DNA from: Candidatus Bathyarchaeota archaeon
GTDB lineage: Archaea; Thermoproteota; Bathyarchaeia; Bathyarchaeales; Bathycorpusculaceae
Assembly: GCA_026014465.1 (NCBI GenBank)
Contig: JAOZID010000010.1
Coordinates: 340,288 to 404,287 of the forward strand
Length of the DNA stretch: 64,000 nt
Reading direction: 5' to 3'
Position numbers and translations under genes: made by a program. Shown piece by piece: positions 18,148-27,135 of this stretch; position 1 is the first letter of the stretch, and every line of letters begins with the position of its first letter. Below the pieces are notes generated by a model. That model was not told the DNA's origin. It saw nothing but the letters and a program-made list of their open reading frames with translations, and did not search any database.

Positions 18148-18918
18148 TTAATGAAAACTAAAAAATTGTTTAAATATTGTTTTAAAAATCTTAAAGCCAT
18201 CTTTGAATGCATGTAGATTAGATGTCCCATTTTTACGTTCATATTCGATGCTTGGAACTTCTTTCACGCTCAACCCTAGAGTTAAAGCTTTTATGAAGAT
18301 TTCAGCTTCAATTTCAAAATGCTCAGACTCTAAGACGGGCGCTAACTCTTGAACTGCACGCTTATTGAACACAGCATATCCATAGCACAAATCAGTGTAA
18401 TTCGCCTGAGGCCACAAAGTGTTGACGGCAAACATCATAAGTTTGTTACCAAGCCAACGAAACGTGGTCATATCATGTGTGTATCCGCCCTTGATGAAGC
18501 GTGAACCTTTAGCTACATCAGCTCCCAAGTTTATTGCATCGATAAATGCAGGTATCTCTTGGGGATCCATGGACCCGTCAGCGTCCATTAGCACTAATGC
18601 ATCAACATCTAGATAGTTGTTATTGAGAACCTGTCGGATTGCGTTGCCCTTTCCACGCCCAGTCTGTGCAACAACTTTGGCACCGTTTTTGGCTGCCACG
18701 TTTTTTGTGTTGTCTTTTGATTTGCCATCGATTACTAGGACGTTAGAAAACCCTAGGTCTTTTAATCTGCAGATAACATCTTGGATGTTTTTTTCTTCGT
18801 TTAGAGTTGGAATAACAACGCCCACATTGATTGTGGGATAGGACACCATTGAAGTAAGTGATGTTCCCGTTGTGTGACCAGTTTGTAGTGGAGTTGACAA
18901 GTTACATCTAGCTACCAT
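18148..18918 (-). CDS. Family 2 glycosyltransferase, paralogue of 241-996
   Basis: A 256-residue short GT-A enzyme of the polyprenyl-phosphate sugar synthase type. NVGVVIPTLNEEKNI, LVIDGKSKDNT and LMDADGSMDPQEIPAFI are nearly the same as in the gene at 241-996, and the similarity runs to the C-terminus (YERKNGTSNL). There is no membrane tail. The 20-30 residue N-terminal extension differs between the two copies, so translation may begin at an internal Met. The two copies, in the same orientation about 17 kb apart, bracket the glycan block. Confidence 0.85.
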   Translation of the reverse strand: MVARCNLSTPLQTGHTTGTSLTSMVSYPTINVGVVIPTLNEEKNIQDVICRLKDLGFSNVLVIDGKSKDNTKNVAAKNGAKVVAQTGRGKGNAIRQVLNNNYLDVDALVLMDADGSMDPQEIPAFIDAINLGADVAKGSRFIKGGYTHDMTTFRWLGNKLMMFAVNTLWPQANYTDLCYGYAVFNKRAVQELAPVLESEHFEIEAEIFIKALTLGLSVKEVPSIEYERKNGTSNLHAFKDGFKIFKTIFKQFFSFH

Positions 18919-19085
18919 TAGCTAGGCAACTCCCAAAGTAACAGCTTGGAGCGGACTACTATACAATAGCATACGCCTTTTTCTCCTTTCTCCATATAAA
19001 GCGCCTTCCGACTCTTTTATCACCAATACAGGTATTTAAATCATCATAGACCACAGGTCTAGAATCAATATACTATGAAGCTGTT

Positions 19086-19685
19086 TTATACAGCAGAGGT
19101 AACGTTGAGCCAGAAATAAACAGCGCGCTGATGATACTGAATGCTCCCTTCTGTTTGGTTAAAAGCCCATAACTCCAGCAACAGTTGATAAGGGAACCCG
19201 TTTTTTTCAGAATCCCAAAGTGCCGTGGCATCCACGTCAAAGGTTACATTATTTATTGTAAGACTCTGCAAGGTTGATTGATTGTTTGCAGCAGTAAAAC
19301 CAGATAGTGAAAAAACCAAAGGCAGCTCCACGGTCTGCTCGTCCTGAAGAAGGACACGGTACTCATATAATGGTGGAAGACCCGAAGGAGTCCCCGCTGT
19401 TATATCTGGAAAAGATTGAGTTGCGTTTCTCAGGTAGATATAGCAAACATAGTAAAAAGGACTGCCCATGTGATTGCCTACGCCTAACTGGACTTCATAA
19501 TCAGTGTCGGGTTGGATATTGAAGGGAATACCTTCAGTCATGTGCCCAGACCCTAGAATGTATATTTCTGAAAACGGTTCGTCACCTGGAAAAGTAACAT
19601 AAGCGCTGATGGCAGGGGAGGAAAGAATCAAGATGCCAATTAGACCAGCAGTGATGAAAAAGAGCTTATATGTTCTTAGTTTCAT
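19086..19685 (-). CDS. DUF1616 C-terminal extracellular module
   Basis: A 199-residue protein with an N-terminal signal or anchor helix (residues 8-28) and a beta-rich secreted domain. The segment FSEIYILGSGHMTEGIPFNI followed by YEVQLGVGNHMG matches the extracellular half of DUF1616 proteins (FTEFYxLG...GIVNHE). Asn-x-Thr/Ser sequons are frequent (e.g. NATQ, NQST, NVTF, NQTE, NVTS). The membrane half that usually precedes this domain is encoded apart at 7974-8438. Overlaps nothing; follows 19698-20174 by 12 bp, so one transcript is likely. Confidence 0.68.
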   Translation of the reverse strand: MKLRTYKLFFITAGLIGILILSSPAISAYVTFPGDEPFSEIYILGSGHMTEGIPFNIQPDTDYEVQLGVGNHMGSPFYYVCYIYLRNATQSFPDITAGTPSGLPPLYEYRVLLQDEQTVELPLVFSLSGFTAANNQSTLQSLTINNVTFDVDATALWDSEKNGFPYQLLLELWAFNQTEGSIQYHQRAVYFWLNVTSAV

Positions 19686-19697
19686 GCATTAGTCACT

Positions 19698-20174
19698 TCA
19701 GGTTTTAATTTTGCCTGCCCGTTTGAGGTAGTCTTGTTTGAATTCACGCCATAAAAGGAAAAGACCAGCAACGAACACTGCACAGCTAATGATAGCGACT
19801 ATGATGGTTGTCCAGAACGTATTTTGGCTGGAAACTGCGGCTTCTTCTTTTAGACTTTGCGCGTCAATAAGAACCTCTTGAGCCGCAACCATAGCGTTAT
19901 CAGCCATATTTGTGGCTAAGTTCAGGTCACCAATTCGGTAGCCCATTTCGGCTTGAGACAAAAAGGCAGCGGCAAGATTTAGCTTGTCCATTAAAAGTGT
20001 GATATTTGCACCAGCACTCTTGGCATCTGCAACGGCTACAAAAGCTTGTTCAACTGCAGTATTAGCATCAAGCAAATCTGAGTCTATTTGGGCAACACTA
20101 ACATGCAGACCAGAAAAACTGATGCTGCATACAAGAAGAACAGAAAGCAATACAATACTTCGCCTATGACTCAT
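19698..20174 (-). CDS. Secreted helical protein with C-terminal membrane anchor, function unknown
   Basis: A 158-residue protein: signal peptide (residues 1-29, ending near VAQ), an alanine-rich helical region with heptad-like spacing (about 35-115), one membrane helix (about 123-143) and a basic cytoplasmic tail. This gives a type I topology with the helical part outside. I do not recognise the family; similar helical ectodomains occur next to archaeal surface proteins. It is cotranscribed with the DUF1616 ectodomain protein 12 bp downstream, so the two may form one surface complex. Confidence 0.6.
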   Translation of the reverse strand: MSHRRSIVLLSVLLVCSISFSGLHVSVAQIDSDLLDANTAVEQAFVAVADAKSAGANITLLMDKLNLAAAFLSQAEMGYRIGDLNLATNMADNAMVAAQEVLIDAQSLKEEAAVSSQNTFWTTIIVAIISCAVFVAGLFLLWREFKQDYLKRAGKIKT

Positions 20175-20270
20175 TGCTAGTTTACCCCAAACCAGACATC
20201 AAGACCAAATTAAACTTCATGAACGAAATTATAATCAACAGATTACCCAGAACTGGAAAACACAGTTAAC

Positions 20271-20300
20271 AAATCCCCCTCTGACGAGAGCGGATAAGAA
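20271..20300 (-). repeat. Hairpin repeat, copy 1
   Basis: On the minus strand this reads as a stem-loop CTCTC-GTCA-GAGGG followed by GGATT. It shares about 24 of 30 bases with copy 2 at 20627-20655, and one stem change (A-U to G-U) keeps the pairing. This suggests an RNA structure or a small dispersed element. Function unknown. Confidence 0.5.
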
Positions 20301-20626
20301 TTAACATAAAACCCTTAAAGCAAAGAGCAGGGGTTTTCCTGTTTCCCAACTTCATATCAGGAACAGATTATGCCTTAATAAACCATTAGGTATTAAAAAA
20401 CCAGCCCAATTTTATAGAACAAAGTTCTATTTGATCAATTCTTACAAAGAAAAAGCACAGACAAAGCGCTTTTTGCGAAAGATATTTTTCAACCTTTTGA
20501 TTCGCCACATAACCAAGATAATTGGAGATAGCACACAAACAGCAGTTAAAACTTTAAGCTAAAGGACGAAAGCGTAAACGCGTTTTGGTGACAAGCCACA
20601 AGAACGTGTAACAGCTAAAACTAGAT

Positions 20627-20655
20627 GAATCCCTCTCTGACGAGAGCAGACAGAA
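20627..20655 (-). repeat. Hairpin repeat, copy 2
   Basis: Second copy of the element at 20271-20300, same orientation, 356 bp away. Here the stem is perfect: CTCTC-GTCA-GAGAG. It lies about 110 bp past the flippase stop on the minus strand. Confidence 0.5.
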
Positions 20656-20767
20656 ATAGGGTGTCCTGAAAGTGATGTGTTGCAGGAACAGCTTCTTTCA
20701 CAGATACTATTCTTGCCGTATAAGTGTTTAGGATTTAAACTCAATGTTGCCAAAGAAAAGACGCCAG

Positions 20768-22339
20768 TTAAGAAGCGTTGATTAGGCGTAAGAGTCGTTT
20801 TTGGTATGCGAACAGCGGTTTAGCTATATACTTTAGCAGGGGTATTCGCGACGTTATTCTGTCAAGTTCTTGAAGGTCGAACTTGTTGACCACACGCATT
20901 AGAGGCATCAAAGTAAGGAAAGCTGCTAAATATGCAATGCCACCGATAACTAAGACAACAAAGGAGCTCAATGAAGTAAAGAAAAGCAGCATTAAGGAAG
21001 GCACAGCAGAGATAGCAGAAACCAGGTAGATACGCAGTATTGACTTTAAGTTGAAACCAATGTTAAGCTGTTTTTTCGCAACTATTGCTGCATACAAAGT
21101 CGCGACCGCTCCAGCGATTAAATATGCCACTATAACCCCAACTACATCGTAAAACATGGCAAATATCGGAGACAAGGTTATCAAAAGAACGAAGTTGATC
21201 AAGGTCATATTCATTGTTAAACGAGTTTTCCCTAAACCGTTGAACACTCCAGTAGTCAAAGTCAGATAGCCAATACCGACTAAGAAATAGAGCGAACAAC
21301 TCAAGGAGAGAAAGAGAGGAGCAGTAGTGTATTCTGCGCCATAAAGGAACTGTACGATGGGTTCAGAGAAGATAATTACCAAAGTTGTTAGGGGCACAAT
21401 TATTAGTGTTGTGTATTTGTTTGCTCTATTGAAGAATTTGTCGATCAGTTCAGGTGAGTGTTCTAGTTTGGAAAAAGCTGGAAGCAACGCAGTTGAAATC
21501 GCAGTTAAAATTATTGTCAGAAGCGTAGCAAAATTGTAGGCGGCTCTAAAATTTCCAATGGCAGCATCTGTGGAAAAGAATGCCAAGACAAGCTGTTGAT
21601 AAAGAGGAAAGAAACCAACTAGAACAACTGAAACGTACACGGGCATGCAATAGCGGCCTAAAATCTTAAGTGAATCAGAATAGCTTTGAGAGACAAATTT
21701 GCCAGAAACCGAGCTGGATCTAAAAAATTTAAAAATCAACAAAGCAAAGCCACAGACAGCGGCAATTGCAAAACCGGCGATATACCCAATCAAGGCACCC
21801 ATTATACCAAAGCCTAACACAACAAGAGAAAGCTGGGATACAGTCCTAACTATTGCTTGTGTATTGGATGTAAGAGCGTTATATTCTGACTTATCTAGGC
21901 CGATAAAAGCGCCATTAAGGGTAGTGTATATTGCTTGAAATATCAAAGACAGAGCAGATATTTGAACATAAAACGCAAGGTCAGGTCGATTAATTAAAAG
22001 CGCAAAAAAATCTGGGAAAGCAATACATAAAGCCGAGAATACAAGACCTATGGCTACACGGAAAAGCAGCCCATGATTTATGATACGTGCAGCATGTGCA
22101 TCTTTTCCCTCTGCGCGAAGGCTAGAGACAAATTTTGTAATACCCGTGGTAATTCCAAGGTCAGTAAACAACAAAAGAAGAGGCACAATAACAATCACAA
22201 GGCTATATTGCCCGTATAATTCTGGACCTAAAAACCTGCCAAGAAGAACAACAGAAATTGCCAAAATTGCTGAAGACAGAGTTGTTCCAGAGAATAAAAA
22301 GAATCCTCCGCGTGCTGAATCCTCCGTTATTTTTGACAA
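20768..22339 (-). CDS. Wzx-type lipid-linked oligosaccharide flippase (MATE/MVF superfamily)
   Basis: A 523-residue protein with about 14 membrane helices. The N-terminal GGFFLFSGTTLSSAILAIS and LGRFLGPELYGQYSL are typical of O-antigen/teichoic-acid flippases, as are the helices with ALSLIFQAIYTTLNG. It would move lipid-linked glycan from the inner to the outer face of the membrane. The chosen TTG start is the only start-type codon before the fold; the frame extends 17 codons upstream to a stop without ATG/GTG. A TATA-like element (rc of tatttaaat, about 22438-22446) lies 100 bp upstream. It completes the glycan locus: synthesis, flipping, external processing. Confidence 0.87.
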   Translation of the reverse strand: MSKITEDSARGGFFLFSGTTLSSAILAISVVLLGRFLGPELYGQYSLVIVIVPLLLLFTDLGITTGITKFVSSLRAEGKDAHAARIINHGLLFRVAIGLVFSALCIAFPDFFALLINRPDLAFYVQISALSLIFQAIYTTLNGAFIGLDKSEYNALTSNTQAIVRTVSQLSLVVLGFGIMGALIGYIAGFAIAAVCGFALLIFKFFRSSSVSGKFVSQSYSDSLKILGRYCMPVYVSVVLVGFFPLYQQLVLAFFSTDAAIGNFRAAYNFATLLTIILTAISTALLPAFSKLEHSPELIDKFFNRANKYTTLIIVPLTTLVIIFSEPIVQFLYGAEYTTAPLFLSLSCSLYFLVGIGYLTLTTGVFNGLGKTRLTMNMTLINFVLLITLSPIFAMFYDVVGVIVAYLIAGAVATLYAAIVAKKQLNIGFNLKSILRIYLVSAISAVPSLMLLFFTSLSSFVVLVIGGIAYLAAFLTLMPLMRVVNKFDLQELDRITSRIPLLKYIAKPLFAYQKRLLRLINAS

Positions 22340-22539
22340 GTCATCTGCTTCTATGGGTATGTCATCTTTTTTGGCCGTTTTTTATCCTTCCAGTTTTCTG
22401 TCTGCGATTCAGCGAGCATGTATCGTATATGAAACGGGTATTTAAATCAAGATAGATTATGTGTCTATATCAAAAGTGAAAGCACTTGTTCAAAGCCTAA
22501 GACATCGGGGATAACAAAAGAAAAAAGCGGAGCAGGAAG

Positions 22540-23115
22540 CTATTTTTCGTCGGGTTTTTCCCAGAGTTGCAGCATTTGTTTTTTGAGTTCGCGGCGTTTC
22601 TTTTGCAGGAAGTTGTAGACGGTGTGATGTTGGCTGCCTTGGATTATCATTTGTACGGCGTTTTTGGCTATGTCGACTTGTTCGTAGGTTCCGATGAATC
22701 CTATGGTGTGTCCGTAGACTACGGTGTCGGCTTCAGATAGTTCTTCGATGGTTCGGCGGGTTTTGCCGTTCATGCCGATAATGCGGCTTTTTACGCGTCG
22801 TATGTCTGAGTCTGAGCGTCCAAAGACTAAGCGCAGGTCAATTAGGTCGAAGATGACGTCGTCGTTGCGGACTAGACGGAAGGTCTGGTCGGGAGCGAAT
22901 CCTCTGCCTATGGCGGTTACTGCGTCTTTGGCTTTGAAGAGCAAGGAGGGGTCTTGGGCGTTTTCGTTTAGGATGATTTCTACGCCGCCTTCGCTTTCGA
23001 CTTTGAGCTCTACGCTGAGTCGTTCTTCAAGTTCATGTTTTACTTTGCCGTCTGGACCCACAAGCACACCCACGCGTTCTTTGGGGATACGAACAAACAT
23101 GTTAGGTTTTGACAT
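22540..23115 (-). CDS. KH-domain RNA-binding protein, Pno1/Dim2-like ribosome biogenesis factor
   Basis: A 191-residue protein with two KH domains. The first GxxG loop is in VGVLVGPDGKVK (about residues 15-26), the second in RIIGMNGKTRRTIEEL (about 111-126). Archaeal homologues bind the 3' end of pre-16S rRNA and assist small-subunit maturation. It overlaps the RIO1 kinase by 14 bases, the usual archaeal order aIF1A-RIO1-KH. A charged C-terminal tail follows the second KH. Confidence 0.92.
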   Translation of the reverse strand: MSKPNMFVRIPKERVGVLVGPDGKVKHELEERLSVELKVESEGGVEIILNENAQDPSLLFKAKDAVTAIGRGFAPDQTFRLVRNDDVIFDLIDLRLVFGRSDSDIRRVKSRIIGMNGKTRRTIEELSEADTVVYGHTIGFIGTYEQVDIAKNAVQMIIQGSQHHTVYNFLQKKRRELKKQMLQLWEKPDEK

Positions 23116-23896
23116 TACCTGTTACCTGCCTGTAAACCTCTTCGTTAGTTGGAACTGTAACGCCTAAGCGACTAAAGAATCTATTCACGTTAGTTATGTC
23201 TCTTCGCAACAGGTCCTGCGACAACGGGTGTGACAGGGGCACGGACTGGGACATATCAAACACTACAAGTTTGCCCTTCCAAAGCATCATGTTGTACTCG
23301 CTTAGGTCACCGTGAACTATCTTGGCTTTTTGGTAGAGCCGCTTCAGATACGTGAGTAGTGTTTTGTAGACTTTTTCGGGGTTTTCTGGGGGCTGCTCTT
23401 TTAGCGAAGGCGCAGTGACGCCGTCTTTGCCGATGAATTCCATAACGACGATGTTACTTTCAACGGCTATGGGTTTGGGGACGCGGATTTTGGCTGCTTG
23501 GGCTTCTTCTAGATTGCGGAATTCCTTTTGTGCCCAAGTATAAATCAGCGACCGCGTATCTTTCTTAACGCCCTTGAAGCGTTTGTCGCCCTCAATGTAC
23601 ATAGCCATGCCTTTCTTGAACTCCGCCGAAGAAGTCAAATAAATCTTCACCGCCAAATCTTCGCCTGACTGGGTTTTGCCCCAGTAAACACGAGCTTCCT
23701 TGCCCGAACTTATGACACCGTTGACTTCGTATAGGATTCCTTTGTTGAGCAGCCGATAAAGCACCAGCCGAGTAGCTTGGTCGAAAACTTCTTCGAACGT
23801 GGCGCGTTCAGAGGAAAAATCGTGGCGCAACATTTTGTCTCGGCGTTCGAACCGTTTTTCTTGGCGGGAAAGTCTTTCGCGGGCTCTTTTTGACAT
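23102..23896 (-). CDS. rio1: RIO1-type serine protein kinase
   Basis: A 264-residue atypical kinase/ATPase of small-subunit ribosome maturation. The nucleotide loop is VISSGKEARVYWG (residues 61-73), the ATP-binding lysine is K84, the catalytic loop is HGDLSEYN (195-202) and the metal-binding Asp is D214 in VVFDMSQSV. A basic N-terminal extension of about 30 residues is usual for archaeal Rio1. The SSGKEA form of the loop and STGKEA-like context separate it from Rio2, which carries a winged-helix domain absent here. Cotranscribed with the KH factor. Confidence 0.94.
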   Translation of the reverse strand: MSKRARERLSRQEKRFERRDKMLRHDFSSERATFEEVFDQATRLVLYRLLNKGILYEVNGVISSGKEARVYWGKTQSGEDLAVKIYLTSSAEFKKGMAMYIEGDKRFKGVKKDTRSLIYTWAQKEFRNLEEAQAAKIRVPKPIAVESNIVVMEFIGKDGVTAPSLKEQPPENPEKVYKTLLTYLKRLYQKAKIVHGDLSEYNMMLWKGKLVVFDMSQSVPLSHPLSQDLLRRDITNVNRFFSRLGVTVPTNEEVYRQVTGNVKT

Positions 23897-23981
23897 AACC
23901 TAACCAACACCTATTATGCGTGTGCTGCTGAAAAAGGTTTAACGTTGCAGGTCAAAGCAAAAATCTCTTCAAAGAAGGGGG

Positions 23982-24287
23982 TTAGACGGTTAGGAAGCCT
24001 TTTCTGCGCAGAATTTCGGCTTGTGCATGAGTGTAGCGCCAAACCACATCGCCGCGCGTCTCTTTTTGGAAATCCCATGGCGAAACAAGAACCACATCGT
24101 TCTCGCGAATCCAAACACGACGCTTCATCTTGCCGCGAATGCGACACAACCGTTCAAAACCGTCTTGGCATTTAACTTGAATACGGTCAAAACCCAAAAG
24201 CTTCACTACAACACCCAAAATCTGACCTTGAGATGGATAAACCATTTCACCAAGGGAACCTTCGCTTAGAACTTTTTTCTTTCCCAT
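23982..24287 (-). CDS. eif1a: Translation initiation factor aIF1A
   Basis: A 101-residue OB-fold factor that binds the A site of the 30S subunit during initiation. The OB core includes GQILGVVVKLLGFDRIQVKCQDG, LCRIRGKMKRRVWIRENDVVLVSPWDFQ and the tail GDVVWRYTHAQAEILRRKGFL, all typical of archaeal aIF1A. The start MGKKKVLSE at 24287 matches family N-termini; an in-frame upstream ATG 42 bases earlier adds a non-conserved hydrophobic stretch and is not used here. First gene of the aIF1A-RIO1-KH cluster. Confidence 0.94.
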   Translation of the reverse strand: MGKKKVLSEGSLGEMVYPSQGQILGVVVKLLGFDRIQVKCQDGFERLCRIRGKMKRRVWIRENDVVLVSPWDFQKETRGDVVWRYTHAQAEILRRKGFLTV

Positions 24288-24468
24288 GCCAACAACTCTT
24301 ACTTTGAACAAAGGATTAGGGAATGTCACTTAAAAGCATGTTCATCATTTTTCCCTTTTTTGTCGTCTACAGCAGTAGCCGCTTGAGGTAAACTGGATGT
24401 TTATTCGAGTATAGAGCAAGGCTTTAATTCAGTGTAGAAAGTTTGTATTTAAGGGAGAGGTACACGGT

Positions 24469-25260
24469 TTGGCGTATGTTTTTAACATACCCTGCGGGAA
24501 GAACGTGAAGCTTCAGCAGGTTATGGATCAGATTAAGCAAGACATCAAATTGCATACTTACTGGCGCTGCGCTAACATCATGGCTATTGAACGCATGGGC
24601 TACACCGACCATGGTCCCACCCACGTTAAAATTGTCGCTAATCTTTCGTTAAAACTCATGCGCATGCTCATTGATAGAGGCGTAATGCCTAGCATCGTGA
24701 AGAATTATTGTATGCGAAAGGAGGATGCGGAGGTGGTGGTTGTTTTGGGCGCGATTTTTCATGATTTGGGCATGGTTGTTATGCGTAGTCGTCATGAGGT
24801 TTACAGCGGCTTGATTGCGCTTGAGTTCTTGCAGAGGTGTCTTGAGCCTGTGTATTCGCCTGAGGAGCAAGCCGTAATCACATCAGAGGTCTTGCACGCC
24901 ATAGTAGCACATGAGCAACCAAGCACCCCCACCAATAGACCCCTAACAGTTGAAGCAGGCATAGTAGGCATCGCCGACGCCTTAGACATGGAAGCAGGCA
25001 GAGCACGAATCCCATTTAGCTCAGGAAAAATCGACATCCACGCCGTCTCAGCCCTAAGCATAGAAAAAATCGAAATCATAGACGGCGCCCACAAACCCGT
25101 AACCATAAAAATCACCATGTCAAACTCCGCAGGCGTCTTCCAAATCGACGAACTACTCAAACCCCGCATAGAAAACTCGGGACTCCAACAGTACTTCCAC
25201 GTAATCGCAGAAATCACAGGCGAAAAAGAACAAAAAATCATCGACAAATTCGAAATCTAA
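24469..25260 (+). CDS. HD-domain phosphohydrolase
   Basis: A 263-residue metal-dependent phosphohydrolase. It has the HD pattern in order: H in DHGPTHVKIV (about residue 48), HD in GAIFHDLGMVV (about 99-100), H in HAIVAHEQP (about 144-149) and D in IADALDMEAGR (about 167). The start is TTG with GGGAGAGG about 9 bases upstream. Archaeal members of this group have no fixed substrate; nucleotides or cyclic nucleotides are possible. It is divergent from the aIF1A cluster. Confidence 0.85.
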   Translation: MAYVFNIPCGKNVKLQQVMDQIKQDIKLHTYWRCANIMAIERMGYTDHGPTHVKIVANLSLKLMRMLIDRGVMPSIVKNYCMRKEDAEVVVVLGAIFHDLGMVVMRSRHEVYSGLIALEFLQRCLEPVYSPEEQAVITSEVLHAIVAHEQPSTPTNRPLTVEAGIVGIADALDMEAGRARIPFSSGKIDIHAVSALSIEKIEIIDGAHKPVTIKITMSNSAGVFQIDELLKPRIENSGLQQYFHVIAEITGEKEQKIIDKFEI

Positions 25261-25438
25261 ACCGCCACAACAGCAACGGAGGGCATCTTTGGGGCAGGGC
25301 TTGCTTGCTTTGCACCTTTGATACGGGGGGCGGGTACCTCAACAATTATAAGGTGATTTGGATGCATTTAGAGAAACATCGAAGGCGAACGTGTCCCTTG
25401 ATTTGCATCAAAAAGGGCGAGTAGCCTTACGGCGATAG

Positions 25439-26266
25439 GTGAAACAAGAATTGAGCCAGAAAATATCTGAAGGCGACAATGTCCTCTTGTATTTGGACGT
25501 ACGCAGAACTTACATGACCAAGGTTGAAGCAGGAAAAACTTTCCACACTCACAAAGGCTACGTCAACTTTGACGAAATCATCGGGAAAGATTACGGTTCC
25601 ACCCTCAAAAGCAGCTTAGGCACCGAATTCATACTGCTCAAACCCATGCTAACCGACTACATCATGAAGTCCGCGCGCAACACCCAAATAACCTACCCCA
25701 AAGACAACGCATTAATTGTGATGTTTAGCGGCATTGGCTCGGGTAGCCGCGTTGTTGAATCAGGCACAGGCACAGGCGCCCTAACCACAGCGCTTGCTCA
25801 TTACGTGCAACCAAACGGCAAAATCTACAGCTACGACATACGCGAAGAATCCCAGAAAACCGCCAAGAAAAACCTAAGCCGCGCGGGACTGATAGATTCT
25901 GTGGAGCTTAAACTCAAAGATGTCGTCACAGGAATTGACGAGCGTGACGTGGATGCGGTGGTTTTGGATATGGCGGTTCCGTGGCTGGTTGTTCCTAAAG
26001 CGTATGAAGCTTTGAAGCCGTCGGGGATGCTGGTTTCGTTTAGCCCAACCATTGAGCAGGTGGTAAAGACTTCAGAAGCGCTAAAAGAGAACAATTTTGT
26101 GTGTATCGAAACCTTCGAGTGTATCATGCGGGGCATGCAAGTTGAACGCGGCAAAACCCGACCTCAAACGCTCATGACAGGACACACTGGATACATCACG
26201 CATGCACGCAAAGTAACCCGACCAAAACCCGAACCTGAGCCACAAGAACCCCAAGAAGAAACATAA
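25439..26266 (+). CDS. trmI: tRNA (adenine-N1)-methyltransferase, TrmI type
   Basis: A 275-residue SAM-dependent methyltransferase that makes m1A at position 57/58 of tRNA. The N-terminal beta domain (GDNVLLYLDVRRTYMTKV, then FHTHKGYVNFDEIIGKDYGS) is the TrmI/Gcd14 signature. The SAM loop is RVVESGTGTGALTTALA (about residues 102-118), and a VVLDMAVPW block corresponds to motif IV. Start is GTG. The last about 20 residues are a Pro/Glu-rich tail. Confidence 0.92.
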   Translation: MKQELSQKISEGDNVLLYLDVRRTYMTKVEAGKTFHTHKGYVNFDEIIGKDYGSTLKSSLGTEFILLKPMLTDYIMKSARNTQITYPKDNALIVMFSGIGSGSRVVESGTGTGALTTALAHYVQPNGKIYSYDIREESQKTAKKNLSRAGLIDSVELKLKDVVTGIDERDVDAVVLDMAVPWLVVPKAYEALKPSGMLVSFSPTIEQVVKTSEALKENNFVCIETFECIMRGMQVERGKTRPQTLMTGHTGYITHARKVTRPKPEPEPQEPQEET

Positions 26267-26349
26267 CTTTTGCCTGCAGGGTTGACCTAGAGTTATTAGA
26301 TGCGGTTTCAACTCTAAACCTACCTACTTAACTACGTGAGGAACAAACT

Positions 26350-27135
26350 GTGTCCAAGCCCCGAATCGGTCTGTCAATGCTCTACACCCTAAGCGAATCC
26401 TTCAACAAAATGGTCAAGCAACTAAACAAAGCCCCCGTCAAATACATCGAAATCGTAGACGAAGGCGCCCACACCCTAAACAACAAACGCGTAAAAATCC
26501 TCAAAGACGCCGCCAAAACCCACGGCTTCAAATACTCTGTGCACGCGCCGTTTGCAGACATCAACCCCGCATCACCCAGCAAACCTATTCTCAAAGCGTC
26601 GTTGAAGCGGCTAAAGCAGAGCATGCAGTACGCCAACGACCTGGACGCATACTTGTGGGTTGTCCACCCAGGCAACAAATCAGGCATAAGCACCTTCTAT
26701 CCAGGAGCCGACTGGAAACAAAACATCCAAAGCATAACAGAGCTCCACAAAACCGCACAAGACTACGGCTTAAAAATGGCTATGGAAAACCTCCCAGAAA
26801 AATACAATTTCCTCATGAAAACCCCCGACGACTTCAAACGGTTCTACACAGAAACAGGCTTAACAGACATCGGTATAGTACTCGATACGGGTCACGCGCA
26901 TCTTGAAGGGCAAATTCAGCCGTTTCTCAAAGAAATCCCCGACAAACTCGCTCACATACACATAAGCGACAACCACGGCGAAACCGACGAACATCTGGGT
27001 CTAGGCGAGGGCACCATAGACTGGCAAGAATTCACCACGCTAGTGAAAGCCGCAAAGTTTTCAGGCACTGTGCTCACTGAAGCAGTCTTTAGCTCCAAAG
27101 AAACCCTGCAAAGAACCCAAAAACTATTCGCTTAA
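26350..27135 (+). CDS. Sugar phosphate isomerase/epimerase (AP endonuclease family 2 TIM barrel)
   Basis: A 261-residue barrel protein of the xylose-isomerase-like superfamily. The metal ligands can be read in AMENLPEKY (Glu), VLDTGHAHLEG (Asp, His), HIHISDNHG (His, Asp/His) and TEAVF (Glu). Members are sugar or keto-acid isomerases, or AP endonuclease IV-like; the short length and lack of DNA-binding loops favour an isomerase. Start is GTG. Its 3' end overlaps the RNase Z gene tail-to-tail by 12 bases. Confidence 0.82.
   Translation: MSKPRIGLSMLYTLSESFNKMVKQLNKAPVKYIEIVDEGAHTLNNKRVKILKDAAKTHGFKYSVHAPFADINPASPSKPILKASLKRLKQSMQYANDLDAYLWVVHPGNKSGISTFYPGADWKQNIQSITELHKTAQDYGLKMAMENLPEKYNFLMKTPDDFKRFYTETGLTDIGIVLDTGHAHLEGQIQPFLKEIPDKLAHIHISDNHGETDEHLGLGEGTIDWQEFTTLVKAAKFSGTVLTEAVFSSKETLQRTQKLFA

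Larger units (their letters stand above)
20175..20767 (-). other. Gene-free region with a repeated hairpin
   Basis: No convincing reading frame on either strand. It holds two copies of a motif with core CTCTGACGAGAG and shared flanks (20271-20300 and 20627-20655), a perfect short inverted repeat ATAGAAC-AAA-GTTCTAT at 20414-20430, and AT-rich stretches. It lies downstream of the flippase and upstream of the 20174 gene, both on the minus strand, so it may hold the 3' end of one transcript and the promoter of the next. Confidence 0.5.

Noticed and set aside
20414-20430. Perfect ATAGAAC-AAA-GTTCTAT hairpin
   Set aside because: Short and AT-rich; could arise by chance in the gene-free region, with no linked gene or second copy seen.
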